A stretch of 64,000 nt of DNA from Diadema setosum (GCF_964275005.1 NC_092702.1:33270726-33334725); one strand, 5' to 3'. Shown: positions 47,586 to 61,036, numbered from the stretch's first letter. Made by a program: numbers and translations. Notes: a model not told the origin generated them from the sequence alone.

Positions 47586-49826
47586 TCAAAAAGGTAGGGA
47601 TATAATCGTGAATTCTATTTAAGTTTAAGAAAAAATTTGCGAAAATTCTTTATGTTGATCGACATAAAGAAAGTATTGCGAAGGTAATTCGCAAACCCTT
47701 TCTATTTGATGAAATGTAAACATCACCTTGATCATTATTATACTTATTAATTCAAACATTTAATAGTAATTGCTCAACTCCGCCTCCTGGAACGCCTATG
47801 TTGAGTGCTCATTTATTTCAATGTCCTCTCGAGAAAATGTTGTTTTTGTGTTTTTTTTTGTGGGAATTATTACTTTTATATTTTACTTCTATCCTTCTAC
47901 TACTTTCATCTTTTATCTGATCTCATTGCATTGTACAAAAAGAACTCTTCAAATCTTCTCCATGAAACATTCATTTTTTATAAATACGAGAAAAAAAGGG
48001 GCTCCAATATCGAAATTTGTTGATTGCCTTTGATGACCAAGCGCGCACCAAGACTGGATTGGGGATGGGGGGGGGGGGGGGGTATGAAAAGGCGATATAA
48101 CCAAATATTGACGCTGTTTGAAATATGAACAAACTATGATATTATATGATAATTTTCACATATAAAAGGGAAGTCTGAAGATAAGATTTGATTTTAATGT
48201 GACCTCAGTTACAATTATACCCGGGAAGAATAGAAGATAAAAATCATAGAAGTAATATTTCTTGGTACCACTTTTTTTCTTCTTTTTTTTTTTTTTTTGG
48301 GGGGGGGGGTCTAAACAGAAAAAGAAGCTCGTAATACAACAATACTTATGAAGTCGCTTAGTATGGCGATTATTACATATCGTACGTAGGCCCTATATGT
48401 AAACAACAGGAGATATTACATGCGATTTTGCTTTGTTCTGAGGCAGTCGATATTTCAATATCTATTTTGATTGATCGGACGGACTTCTTAAAAGCAAACT
48501 TTTTTTTTGCGATTGAGGTTGATCATTATTTTGGAGATTTAATTTTGCTGCATCACTCAACTTGGAAAACGCAAACGAGGAACTCACCTGTCAGCTGTGA
48601 TCAATGGTAGCGACTGGGCAGTTATTATCCAGACATCCTGCTATATGAGTAGTTTCTTGTTTTTGTTCCCTGCCACGAAAATCCTTATGAAAGAACCGCG
48701 GTCAATAAATTGTGGCCGAGCTATCTCTGCGATGAACAAAATTTATCTCCCTTACACGCCTGCAGAAGACCAGGAAAGGAAACGGTGTAAACAAAGCACG
48801 ACGGCTTTCGCTCCAACAAATCAACTGTGATGCGGCAGTGAGTCTTTCTCTGTCAATTAGGAGCCGAATATGGATTCTAGCTCGATTCGCAAGGCATCCC
48901 GATCTATTCGAAGTTTTGGCGCCACCATCCGATACTCCGAGCACACGACACTACCTCGACGACAGTATGTGGTCATGTGACACTGGACTAATCAACTATT
49001 GTTTGATTTCCGCTGTCTGCTCTAAGATTCTGAATGAAATCTGCAATTTCATTGGGGAATAATGATAATTTTGACTCCGTGAGTGGTCTCTCCAGGCAGG
49101 GACCCCGTCCCGCCCATCAGGTGCTGACCGAAAGGAGAATCGTTATTATCGCCAATCGAATGTAATCGGAGTGTGGCAGACGACAGTTGGCACCACTCAC
49201 ACCTTCGCTGTGACGTCAACAATGTCTAGCGGTAAACTGTCAAAGCCGTGTCCAGCTGCGTTCTGACCATGAAAATACAAGTCGTTATAATGAATCTGAT
49301 TTCAAGCGCCCCCATCCACTTCGAAAAAATGATGACAACTCGGCGCGGCAGATGACTGCGAGGAAATGAAAAGTATGCACTTCATGATCACTTCTAGAAC
49401 TGTGTCCTTCCTCTATAGCGGCAGACAAGACAAGAGAGCTTGCTCGCTGACATAAAATCGTAGGCAGTGGAGGACTACCAAAAATCAGGCAAAAGTTAAC
49501 GAACCACACAATAACCACGCTGCTTCCATCTCAGATATGATTTCAACACGTTACATGATACCGGTCATCATTTTACCGGTGGAAATGATGGCCAGTGCGC
49601 AAGCGCTCGAGGCGGCCGCTGATTGGTTTCAGATATCTTTGCCAAAGTAATATGCTGATAATAGGCCACCGGGAAGCCCCACATTCATTCGGAAAGACCC
49701 GTCTGACGTACGCACGCATTCACACGCTTGTACACACTTCCCCTTGACCTCAAGCGCACATTCATATACCCTGCTCGGTTTTGCCTCCGAGGACAGCATA
49801 CCTCTATCGGGGATATAAACAAACAA
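47586..49826. other. Gene-free stretch, with a GC-richer part at 48,590-49,700
   Basis: I cannot identify exons. The part from 48,590 to 49,700 is richer in GC and CpG than its surroundings and has short open frames on both strands. It might hold an unrecognised first exon or promoter. Poly-G runs lie at about 48,067 and 48,300. Confidence 0.4.
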
Positions 49827-49844
49827 ACTACCAACCAACTAACC

Positions 49845-49911
<67 letters not shown>

Positions 49912-49912
49912 C

Positions 49913-49964
<52 letters not shown>
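49827..49964. repeat. (AACT)n tetranucleotide array
   Basis: About 33 AACT units with two CCAACT variants. No spacer structure, so not a CRISPR array. Confidence 0.95.
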
Positions 49965-50490
49965 TACCAGCAAAAAAATGCAAGAACAGAAACAAGAACA
50001 ACAACTGAAGTATATACAGTCTTGTCTATCAAAGACGATTGTCGACACCTTAAATTTCAGAGGTTTTATACAATCTTTCTTTCAGACCTTAATCGTTGTC
50101 GACGACTGCAAAATCAGATGGCTTTCTACGTTGTTTCACAGCAAGATTTAGGCTCTGTTTTCGTTTTCATTTCGTTTACAAACTTATCCACAGCGCTTCC
50201 CGATTAATCTGAAATGGAATTAGAATGAAACAAAACGAAACCAAATCAATTGAAACAGGACCTGGATGTCTCCAAAGTGAAATCTGACGCAGGGGTGTAC
50301 TATTTAATGGGTATGGCCTACAAGGGTCAGAACTGGGTCGAAAGTGTGTGTGCCCCGCACCCTGGGCCAGGATTGCGGCACCGTGTTATCTTACCGTGTC
50401 GGTCACTGTGATCTTGCAGGGGAGAGTCCGGTCAGGTCAGAAGAGCGGGGCATATGTTTTCTTATGACGGAATAATCCGTGTTCCTTTGT
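49965..50490. other. Gene-free stretch
   Basis: No supported exon or repeat seen. The piece 50,280-50,460 is slightly GC-richer but has no long frame. Confidence 0.4.
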
Positions 50491-51063
50491 TTAAAGGAAA
50501 ACCAAATCCAAAGTATGAATTTGGATTGAGTGAAAGCATGCAGTAATATTAGTAGAACGTATCAGTGAAATTTTGAGGAAAATCGGATCGGATCGAATCA
50601 ATTACACAGTTATGATTTTCTTAAAGTTTTGGTGCCATCATCAGTGGATATAAGGAGACATCTACACTTCATGACGTCACAATGGACAACAAGATAAGGA
50701 AAATATTAACAAACTTCTCTAGCATAATGAAAGAGCACTTGACTTACCTCTTTCAAAAAGCAGGGGGAATGGAAAATTACCCCTATAATGTGTCAGTAAC
50801 AAGTAGATAGAATGTGAACTCTTCATGACAATGTAGTTTTGTAATGTAATTTTGTAGAATTTTCTTTGTATCTTCTATAGTTGTCCATAGTTACCTGAAG
50901 TAGTTTCCTTATCCAGGGATGACAGCACCGAAACCCTAAATTACTCGTAATTTTTGAACCAATTTGTCCTATTTTCCTCAAAATTTTCACTGATTTGCTC
51001 TACCAATATTGCTGCTTTCACTCAATCTAATCTACAAATATATTGGGCTTTGGTCTCCTTTAA
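50491..51063. repeat. Palindromic TTAA-flanked element, family B, copy 2
   Basis: The ends are TTAAAGGAAAACC and TGGTCTCCTTTAA. The inside shares AACGTATCAGTGAAATTTTG and its inverse with 3135-3701. This copy has drifted and carries small insertions, such as a doubled CGGAT. Confidence 0.75.
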
Positions 51064-51515
51064 TGGTACAATCATGTAGGAACTGTCTGGTTGTAATCTT
51101 GTCATCTTCGTTCACCTTGCTTCCGGCTGATGGATGTGACTGCCTCCTTATATCGGTATCAAATCAATATGGAGTCGAATAAAAGGAAAAGTTATCTCTA
51201 GGATAATCTGAATGGGTTTTTATTCTTATCAAATTCATAAAATAAGAATAGCACATCAACGAAAGTGCTACATTATAACACGTGCGGGTGAAATGAATAT
51301 AACATCAATTATACTATCAACTTAGGCCTAAGTGCAACATCGGACAAAATTTGAGAAAATGTGCAGATTAAAAATTCATAAGTCTTTCATAACATGTCGT
51401 CCAATGTGGCGAGTGCAACCTCAGATCTGAAAACTGCGTTCCTCAAGCAGTCAAGCTATTTTTTTAACATGGCTGTGACGTCACCTCATCTCCGTATCTT
51501 TTCTTTGGATACAAG
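51064..51515. other. Gene-free AT-rich stretch
   Basis: No supported exon or repeat seen before the long ATC array. Confidence 0.45.
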
Positions 51516-51671
51516 CATCATTATTATAATCATTATCATCATCATCATCATCAACAACATCATCATCATCATCATCATCTCCATCATCATCATCACCCTC
51601 ATCATCATCATCATCATCTCCATCATCATCATCACCCTCATCATCATCATCATCATCTCCATCATCATCAT

Positions 51672-51706
<35 letters not shown>

Positions 51707-51779
51707 CCCTCATCATCATCATCATCATCTCCATCATCATCATCACCCTCATCATCATCATCATCTCCATCATCATCAT

Positions 51780-51814
<35 letters not shown>

Positions 51815-52047
51815 CCCTCATCATCATCATCATCATCTCCATCATCATCATCTCCCTCATCATCATCATCATCATCTCCCTCATCATCATCATCATCATC
51901 TCCATCATCAGCATCATCATCATCACCCTCATCATCATCATCATCATCTCCATCATCAGCATCATATCATCACCCTCATCATCATCATCATCATATTCAT
52001 CATCATCTCCATCATCATCATCTCCATCATTATCATCATCATCACCC

Positions 52048-52079
<32 letters not shown>

Positions 52080-52103
52080 TCCATCATCATCATCTCCATC
52101 ATT

Positions 52104-52159
<56 letters not shown>
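51516..52159. repeat. Long (ATC)n array with higher-order CTCC/CCCTC periodicity
   Basis: About 640 bp of ATC units in which ATCTCC and ATCACCC variants recur at regular distances, so that blocks of roughly 30-110 bp repeat. All long open frames on either strand (319 and 233 codons) are products of this array. It is the largest simple repeat in the window. Confidence 0.95.
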
Positions 52160-53976
52160 TTTGGTATTGTGTGTCTGTTACAGACAACAGCAGTCACAGT
52201 CCAATGGAAGCTCCTGTTGCTGATCACAAGTCCGGTGTATTAAGGTTTTCACAACTTTATATAAATAAGCTGCAAAAATTGCAGTTACTATGGCAGCAGC
52301 CACGCGATAACCGGTCAGTTTGTAGGTATATCAACTATGCTGCTTGGCAGTAACCAGGTAATCATAGAAATTTACAATAACTGCAAACGTCTTTATATGC
52401 AACAAGCTCTTGGTTGAAGGTTGAGGCTCGGAAGATGATCATGATGCCACCATCTGTCGTGTCTGCTGAGTTTATGAATGTATATTTGGTGTTGTCAGTG
52501 GTTGTGTCGACATTTCTATACCGCTAAAACCGTCCAGTTTGCATCGCGATGGCGGCCCTAGAATCCACTGGAGTCTTTCCTAGTGTGTTCATCAAGAGAA
52601 TGTTTTTACTCGCGCTCATATCTAAATGCTTTGGACGAAGTGTATCTTTGATAAACTTGCATCGTAATAAAAATGTCGTATCTGAATCGTTATACTTCGA
52701 TGTACATGCACTAGAAATCTATTGCACTGGAATTGGAGCCATATAAATCACGCATCAATTTTCATGATAATGCGGATGAAGATCCTATATCCTATAACAC
52801 ATTCCTTTGAAATGTTAAAAAGTTGTCAAATGTGAAATTACTGTGCAGATGGGTTTTTTTTTTCCTTTTCTATCGCATTTGACGTTTTATCCTGATTCGT
52901 ATCAACGATTTGTCGCAGTCACGTACTTGTATACACCCACACAACTACACAGGTAATTAAATAGCCTAAACCCCAAAGGACCTATATCCGTGGTAAAAAA
53001 AGACAACAACAAGGGAAAAAACGATCCTCACCCCCGTCATTCAGTTTATTAATGCTCTCCTAATTAGGCTTTTCATGATTAATTTTGAAACATGATAATG
53101 TGCGCGGCTACTTCCAATGTCAGAATGTGAAACAGGCAGCTTCAGTTTTCTTCGGGTGGGTGCGTTAATGGGGGTGGGGAGGCCGGAGGCGGTGATATCG
53201 AACAGAATCGGTTCCTCGCGTCCCTGCATGAAAAATATGGTCAACCTCGTTTCATATCAAAGCAGTATTTCAAGATCGCATGCATGCTTACTGTAGCGCA
53301 GCATGAAATGACCTCGTATGTATCCAAAATGGCGAAGACAGGAAACTTCATTGTAGGTACCGGTATTCACATTCAGAAGAATGCATGTGCCTTGTGGTAT
53401 GTGGTGTAGTGGAATATGTTTCGGACTCCTATACTACAGGTTTCGGGTTGCGTCCGCAGACTGCGATTACTGTCGTTATGCATAATAGTGACATGTAAAA
53501 GTGTATAATGCATAGCTGTTAATTTAGAGATGTATCTAATTATAATCAAAGCCATATCATTACCATCATGAACAAGTAATGTCAAAACTAACCCTCTGAG
53601 CACAAAATTCATTTATCTTGCCCAATATAGGTAATGTGTGTGAAATTCGTGCACATTTGAGTACATTGGCGCGGAAAGAGTTAAATTATTCTTGTCTGTC
53701 GCAGAACAAAGACAAAGGTATGACGAATGTTCCATGTATCAAGCAAGTATAGTCTGACAAATTTGATATAAATAAGCCTAATTATTAGATTGTTTGTGTC
53801 AGTAGAAAAGTATAACGGATAGTAAGCAATCTAGGAAAATGATCAAAAGGTTAAAATCAACTTTTTCCATAATCTTCAGCCGCTTAACTGAGGCTTTAAA
53901 AGATGGTAGACATAGAAATAATTTGTTTAAAGTAAAGCATCGTTCTTCACGTGCTCAGTTGATACTATTGATATAA
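52160..53976. other. Gene-free stretch
   Basis: No splice-supported exon, RNA gene or transposon end recognised. Confidence 0.45.
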
Positions 53977-55122
53977 TATAGGTTTTCCCATCCATGTTCG
54001 CACTTTTGCCATTCAATTTCAAAGATTTATTATTCAATTTCGTCCCGAGAAGCAGGTGGAACGCAAATCCTAACTTCAATTTCGTCAATTGTCATCGTAA
54101 TTCGTTTTTCGTCAAACATTTTCGAAGACATAGCATTCAGAATCGTCAATTGTCATTCAAATTCGACCCTCCCGCTGACGGATCGCAGAATGTGAAGATC
54201 AAATTCGTCTTTGTTCACACAATTTCATGGATTTTTCATTCAAATTAGTCAGATGTTGTCGATTCTTTATTTTGATGGTGAACCAACTTTAAGCCGACAT
54301 ATTTTTACTTTCTCTCGTAAACTGTATCGTTACACATTATTCCCTAACCATTTTCTTTAACAATACACACGAAAAACAAGACTGCCAACGAAAATGATTG
54401 AAGGATAAACGACAGTCAAAAGTCATAGCCCAGGACAGAATGTCAGTGTCACATTTTGAATTTTAACTCGCAATGTTCAGGTTTTCGCATCATAATGCAT
54501 GAAGCAAAGTTTAAATTTTGTACCCTGGAAAGCAGCAAACATAATTATGTTATCCATTCTTTGACATTAAACAGGCGACAATTCTACACTTAAATTTTGT
54601 CTTAAATCATGTTTGCCTAGAAATCGTTTGTCAGTGTTTTCGTTTGCGAGACGGTATACGTCTGTTTGTATCAGTGTGTACTCGGATTGCTTGTGTGTGT
54701 GTGTGTGTCTGTATCTGTGGTTCTGTGTGTGTGGGGGGGGGGGCACTTGTGTGTATGTTAACTCCTGAATGTAAAATGTGAACGGTTACAGAAAAAAAAA
54801 AACAACCAATACATTAATGACTGGAAAATCACACCGGGTAGAGATATGAGACGAATATGAATGAAAATTTAACGAAAATGATTGACAAAAGACGAAATCG
54901 ATCCTGCTGTTTTGAGTGCTGCGCGTGAGACTGACGAATTTTAACTGTAAATGACGAAAATGTATGCCAAAATGACTAAACGAATGGACTTTATTTGAAA
55001 ATGAACGACGAAAGACGAATTGAAAGTAAGATTGGCCAACTCCCGACATTCCGCGACGAAATTGAAGTAAAAATTTGTGAAATTGAATGAAACAAGTTTA
55101 AAAATGAATGGGAAAACCTATA
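53977..55122. repeat. Long-inverted-repeat element, family F, copy 2
   Basis: It starts TATAGGTTTTCCCATCCATG and ends AATGGGAAAACCTATA. The left and right arms are very similar to 31516-32270. It has an extra internal segment (54,262 to about 54,640) absent from that copy. The centre has (GT)n and a G run. No transposase frame. It is the longer and probably more complete copy of the family. Confidence 0.82.
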
Positions 55123-55615
55123 TTTGATATCACTTTCTATTTCTTCTAAAAGAGGCTTTATATTGAATTGACATTTACAGTCTTTTGTCTCAAAGTTAAG
55201 ACATTGCATTCTTTGTCTTGTTGGTGTTGTGACGATGTCCTCGTTGTGCTTTTTTCCCCTATATGCTCACACCTGAAATTTCATGGATCGTGAGTTGTCG
55301 GTTCAGTACAGTGAAAAAAATTAATGCAATAAAATCTCTCCATGTTAACACTTTGTCATTGATATAGCAGTGCTCAAAGACAATGACCTTCGCCTAATTC
55401 GGAAATGACAGAGACACTTCCAAGTGGATAAAAAGTCCTGATGATAGCGAAAAAAAAAAAGCACAAAATAGTCCCAAGTTCACAGTCAATGCGTTACGGT
55501 GGGAGCGTTTGTGTGTTGTGTGTTTTTGTTTATGTGTTTGTGTGTTCGTGTGTCTGTGTGTGTATGTATGTCTGTATGTGTCGTGTCTTGTGTGTGTGCG
55601 TGTATGTGTACGTGT

Positions 55616-55652
<37 letters not shown>

Positions 55653-57109
55653 CGCAAAAGCCAAGACATGCACGATTTAGGCCGACTCTTGCGTATCTTT
55701 ATAGAGCAATAATCGCATCTTTTTCTCTTTTTCCCGTGTCCCCCCCCCCCCCCCCCCCCCCGCTTTGCCAATATATAAGATATGAAGTGGATGGTAGGCT
55801 GTATCTGGAGGACCCAGCCGGCATTTAATTACGGATGGTGTCGAAATACGAGATCACCAACCACTGAGTCCAGTCGACAGCATCCCCGGGCTGTTAATAG
55901 GCGAGAAGCGATTACAATTACGACACACCACCGGGGCGGAATATCTATATTTCATAATATCAAAGACACGCTCTCGTAATTCTAACATGCATGACCACAC
56001 ATAAATACATGCGTACAAAAGTAAATGTGGAACATATAAGCTTGCCGCACGTGATGCATTCAAAAAGAAATCAACTTTCTGTAACAACTGCACCGCATGG
56101 TCCATCTATTCTATAGGGATGTGTATCAACTACTGCATAATTATGGAAACAGAAAATATGTATCATACACGAATAAGGCATCATCATTGCTGTTGTTCTT
56201 GTTCTTCATTAGCCACATTGTGTAGACGACATTCTTTAATAGGTAGTCGCGCTGTGTTCATTACTATTATTACCTGTGTAGCTACTGTTTAAGTTTGTAC
56301 CTTTTCTGCGGGATCAGCTGTTTTCAGCACTCTTTGAGTTAACCAAAACGACTGCATCATGGCGGAGTAACACAATAATAGTTAGTTTGTTAGTTATACA
56401 ATAACATCTAACCAACAATGCAACCGCAGACTTCAATATCTGACATCTCTGTCCCACCTTGTAATCAGGCAATATAAGGGCCTTTTTTGTGTTGTGTAAT
56501 TTTCGCACCCTTAAAAAAGTAAAATCGCCCGCAGTCGGCTTGGTATAGTTTAGCTTGGTTATGTATAGAATGTTTTGTTACGAATCACAATGCACAGTAG
56601 TTAGATCCAATTTAAAGGTTTTGTGTGCTGATACAATGAGCTTATCGTTATTAAAACTCTCAATATGAACCAGTTGTTCCTGCTCGTTTACTTCTTCTAG
56701 CCACCAATATTGTCAACACGATTGTATTGTTATTTTCCTAAGCGGTGTCATATTGCTAGCGTGTAAGTATGTTTATTAAATGTGCTTGCGATGTGTGTGC
56801 ATCGGTATGATTTGATTACGAAGGGGTTTTTACAAACCTCTTTAATTATTATATAACGTTAGATACATTCAATTGTTAAATGAATTACTGAATAATCTTT
56901 GATGATCATTTTGCCAAAACGACCACGTTCACAAAGCAGTATGTATCAGGAGTGATGTGGCTATTTCCCCGTAATCCCCGATTATCGTGGGGAAATACTA
57001 TTCCAGGGTTGAGATCTCTTATTGGTCACACGCGGGAAATAATGGTGCCGCGTTATGTCATTCTGCGACTTTAAAAATGCATTTTTACAAATGTGATATA
57101 GCTCTTCTT
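55123..57109. other. Gene-free stretch with (TG)n and poly-C
   Basis: An interrupted (TG)n region lies at 55,509-55,652 and poly-C at 55,741-55,762. No supported exon. Confidence 0.45.
55509..55652. repeat. Interrupted (TG)n microsatellite
   Basis: TG-rich DNA ending in about 17 perfect TG units. Open frames through it (Cys/Val-rich) are artefacts. Confidence 0.9.
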
Positions 57110-57216
57110 TGGTTAATGCTATGATATTGCGGACATATCCCTGCTGGAATCACACCCGGGAAGCTAAGGGGCCAGACGATCCCGTAACGGCGATGTGAGA
57201 GTAGGATATGGCATGC
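57110..57216 (-). pseudogene. Decayed copy of the aminopeptidase last exon
   Basis: On the minus strand the stretch from 57,216 down reads (with one stop) NSMHAISYSHIAVTGSSGP, matching DSPQPIPYSHIDIAGSSGP in the last exon of the M17-like gene at 61037-61168. A 5-base insertion then shifts the frame, after which FPGVIPAG resembles FPGVPTGA. At the DNA level CGATGTGAGAGTAGG is shared exactly. It lies about 3.8 kb downstream of the intact exon, on the same strand. I infer a partial duplication that has decayed; an unused alternative last exon is less likely because of the stop and frameshift. Confidence 0.65.
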
Positions 57217-57529
57217 ATCGAATTCTATTCCTGCTACCATTAATTACATGTATAAAACATTATTCTATTTTCACACAGTAAGCTACGATGAAAATCAATT
57301 CCACAGAGAAAAGCAACACATCTAAAATGCTTTTTTCATCATGTTCACTGTTTATTGATTTCCCTCACTGAAATGTCAACCAACTTTCGCCATGTATCTC
57401 ATATTTCTCAATTTCAGCCTCTACGGATATAGTCGAACACGTTACATCTTGAGCTCTTATCTTTTTTTTTTTTCTACTTGTGAAATATACAAAAAGGTGA
57501 TTCTGGTTAAATCTCAATTCTACTTCCCA

Positions 57530-57902
57530 TAAAGGCATAATTTACCATTTGCAGATGAAACAAAAACCTAGCAATGTAAGCATTAGTGCTTCAAAATAGT
57601 TCTAAAATATGAGTTAGGGATAGAAACAACCACTGTAAAAATTTGAATTCCTATGATCGATGTTAAGTTTGTTAAATACACAAAATGTGAACGATAGTTA
57701 TAATAAGAATGTTTCCAGACTAAACCGTCTACAGTTACGGTTTATTGAGAAAAACACTGATATCTCCTTATATCTTAGGCTTTATTGCGAAAATTTTATA
57801 TGGTAGGATGTTTTGTGATGCAACAGACCTACACATATGCATAAAATGTGATATCTTGAACATTTTTTAAATCACTGCTCCCAAAGGTAAACTGACCTTT
57901 AA
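57530..57902. repeat. TTAA-flanked element, family C, copy 3
   Basis: It begins AAAGGCATAATTTACCATTT and ends GACCTTTAA. It matches the copies at 13234 and 25391 throughout, including TATATGGTAGGATGTTTTGT. No coding capacity. Confidence 0.78.
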
Positions 57903-59274
57903 CCCTCTGAAAATGGCAAACTCTAAATAATATTGATTTTCTACACAAACATGATGTCACTGATAGTAACAAATTAACCTGATGGTGAAATTCACTTTCT
58001 TTTTTCCTTAGGTCAAACGGAAGACAGATTTTTGTCAGTTCAATTTGAGCACACTCATTAGATTGTTGTAAAACACATATACCCTTATATTTTCCTTAAT
58101 ACAGGTTGTAAGTACATACCGGCGAGCAATACACATATTCATTTCACATGTAAGCAGCCTCGTTGCAGAGAGGCAATGTTTATTTTCAATTCCTTCATAT
58201 TTGCTGCAGGAATTCAAGTCAGGTTGGTCTCTTTACTGACTTTACAAACCAAAACATTTTCCCTGCTATGCTGGGGAAGTATTTTGCCGAGTCATAACAC
58301 CGACAAGAGAATATCAAACACAAATAATATATACCTTTTTTTTTTTTTTACTTTCTCAGAAAAAAAACCTACACAAAATAAAGATGATAAAACATTGTGA
58401 TCAGATGACTTACAAATACACATACAAACAAATAACAAGATGCATAAGGTAATTCAGATGGCACTGCCACAGATGTACATACATACTACAGTGTGCTAAA
58501 GAAGAAAACTTAATCTCACTATCCTTGAAGCTGATGGAATTGTGTGACATTACAGTACATAGTCAATAACTCTAAATTCGTATCAGATGAGCTATGTTTT
58601 TCGGCAATCTACCACATGCAATTGTGTACCCTGTTAATTTGCTCATCTATATGGCATGCTAGGTAACAATTATTATAAAAGGGTGTGAACGCTTTGGTAT
58701 ACTCACGGAAAAAGACAAAGGTTACCAAATTCAAAGGCAAATTTGGATGCAGAAAGTTTAAGTTCAGCATATATACTGGAGAATGGTAACAACCAGCCCT
58801 GTTGCTTCACTGAATCTAACCCACTTCAATACGGTGATGATGTATCATAAATCTAACAAAAGAGGGCGTCCTTGACAAATATTTTGACCATGTTGGGTGT
58901 CACATCTGTACACAAATGCTCACAGAGACACGTGCAAAGAAAATGCAAATAAAAGAACTAATAATTTCTATGTTTGCAAGTAAATCTACTTGTTTCATTT
59001 CAGTCTTGACATTGGCATGGTTCCTGGGTTTTTTTTTTTTTTTTCTGCTTAATTTCAATAAACTCCTCTTAGTGTTCATTCACGGGAGACTCGAGTTTCA
59101 CCACTTATAATGTGCACAAATTTTAGTGAATCTAAAAAGAAAACAAACATCGTTCCCTCTAGATTCACAGGTTCCATGTCCATCCTTCAAATAAGATGCA
59201 TTTTATTGTGGAATTCACCCTCATCAACCACAGCTTGGTACTTCCCGTCAAGTTGACATTTCTTTTAAAGGGAA
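57903..59274. other. Gene-free stretch
   Basis: No supported exon or clear repeat. Short poly-T runs are present near 58,340 and 59,030. Confidence 0.45.
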
Positions 59275-59840
59275 GATAAACCCCAAGAACAATGTGGATT
59301 GAGTGAAAGCAGCAACATTAGTAAAACACATCAGTGAAAGTTTGAAGAAAATCGGACAATCGATGCAAAAGTTATGAATTTTTAAAGTTTTGGTGTTGGA
59401 ACCGCTGGATGAGGAGACTACTAGAGGTTATGACGTATGAGTGGACTACAATATCAAGAAAATATAAAGAAAATACTACAAAAATCAATTTTTCATGAAA
59501 ATAACAAATTCCATCAACTTGATATTGACATATGGTATATGACATATGGGTAGCAATTATTCCCCCTGCTTTCTGAAAGCGGTTGGTCCACTGCTTTTTC
59601 ATAATTCTAGAAAAATGAATTTTTGTTGAATATCCTTTATATTTTCTTTGTATTGTTGTCCACTCATACGTCATATCCTCTAGTAGTCTCCTCATCCAGC
59701 GGTTCCAACACCAAAACTTCAAAAATTCATAACTTTTGCATCGATTGTCCGATTTTTCTCAAACTTTCACTGATGTGTTCTACTAATGTTGCTGCTTTCA
59801 CTCAATCCACATTGCTCTTTGGGTTTACCTTCCCTATAAG
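59275..59840. repeat. Palindromic TTAA-flanked element, family B, copy 3
   Basis: The left end is TTAAAGGGAAGATAAACCCC; the right end GGGTTTACCTTCCCTATAA has a mutated TTAA. The arms carry AACACATCAGTGAAAGTTTG and its inverse, and CAACACCAAAACTTCAAAAA and its inverse. The two arms still pair closely, so this is a young copy. Confidence 0.82.
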
Positions 59841-60547
59841 TAATTTTAATGATTTTTGCTTTGTTTTTTAAGTCTTTGGGACAAGAAAGTGATGCAGTGT
59901 GAGATCTTTACTGGTTGCAGACTCCAGTCTTTCATTTCCTTCTTAATATTACTTGTGACAACCTGTTCATGTTCCTTTTAGAGTCTTTTTGGGTGACTGT
60001 TCCTTCAAACCATCTCAAGACACAAGTGTATTTATGAATACTTTGAATGAAGAATTCAAAGGAGTATATTCATGAGCATTACATTGCTGATCATATTGAG
60101 GGGCATATCATAGACATTGTCAGATTAATATTTGTCGAGTTACGATAAAAAAAAATACTTTCTTATTTTTTCATCATAGATTCCCTATACAACTCTAATG
60201 ACAGCTTGTCGATCTTTATCATTCATTTTCAAGGACAAAGTCATGTAATTTGCATGATATCCATGTCAGTCAGTTACACATGTATTACATAAATGATCTC
60301 AACAGCCCTCAAACCAAATGCAATTTCTTCTTGTTTGAATTAATCACTTTCTTTTTGACTGAATCACAAAATTGAAAGTCTTTACAGACTTCTTACTTGC
60401 GCTTATATAAATGACAAATGACAAATCTGCAAGACATACAGCAAAATAAGTATAAACAGAAAATACCTTTGTAAATGAGGTTTCATAATTTGCATAAAGA
60501 TCTGGTATGCAATGCTAGTTTGCATCAGGTAGCATTACATGCTCTGT
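59841..60547. other. Gene-free stretch between two palindromic elements
   Basis: No supported exon or repeat recognised. Confidence 0.45.
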
Positions 60548-60913
60548 TTAAAGGGATTGTATAGAATTGGTGGAGATGAGAATCTAGCTTTAAACTTTTT
60601 ACGAGATACCAACAAACCACTTATAAAATAGTACAGAGCTTACCCTTTTAAGAGGAATTCACAGTTTATTAGATGAAAATCGATTTTTGAATCGCTGAGA
60701 CATCCAAAAACAAAGTATAGCAAAGAGACCCTAATAAAAGATGGGTCCCACCTTTTATTAGGAATGCTCTGTTTTGGATATCTCGGCAATTTTAAAAGCG
60801 ATTCTCATCAAATAAACACTGAATCCCTCTTGGAATTACATGCTCTGTCATCTCACCTAAAAATATTAGAAACCTGAAGTTAGGTCTCAACCAAAACTAA
60901 TCGCTCCCTTTAA
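60548..60913. repeat. Palindromic TTAA-flanked element, family A, copy 6
   Basis: The ends are TTAAAGGGATTGTATAG and CGCTCCCTTTAA. It ends 124 bp beyond the stop codon of the minus-strand aminopeptidase gene, so it may be part of that gene's 3' untranslated region. Confidence 0.85.
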
Positions 60914-61036
60914 TCAGTGATTATGGATGTGAAAATGGCATCGATATCCCAGGGTATCTGGACCAAATATACTGCTGCTCCTCTCACCAAGGGTCACACA
61001 TTCCTTGGTGGGGGTGACAATTATTGGCAGGGTGGA

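Noticed and set aside
49827-49964. Regular short repeats resembling a CRISPR array at first sight
   Set aside because: A pure AACT tetranucleotide run without spacers, in a eukaryotic context.
51394-52353. A 319-codon open frame (poly-Ile, then Ser-rich) and its 233-codon opposite-strand partner
   Set aside because: They are read almost wholly from the ATC simple-sequence array; no domain, start context or splice support.
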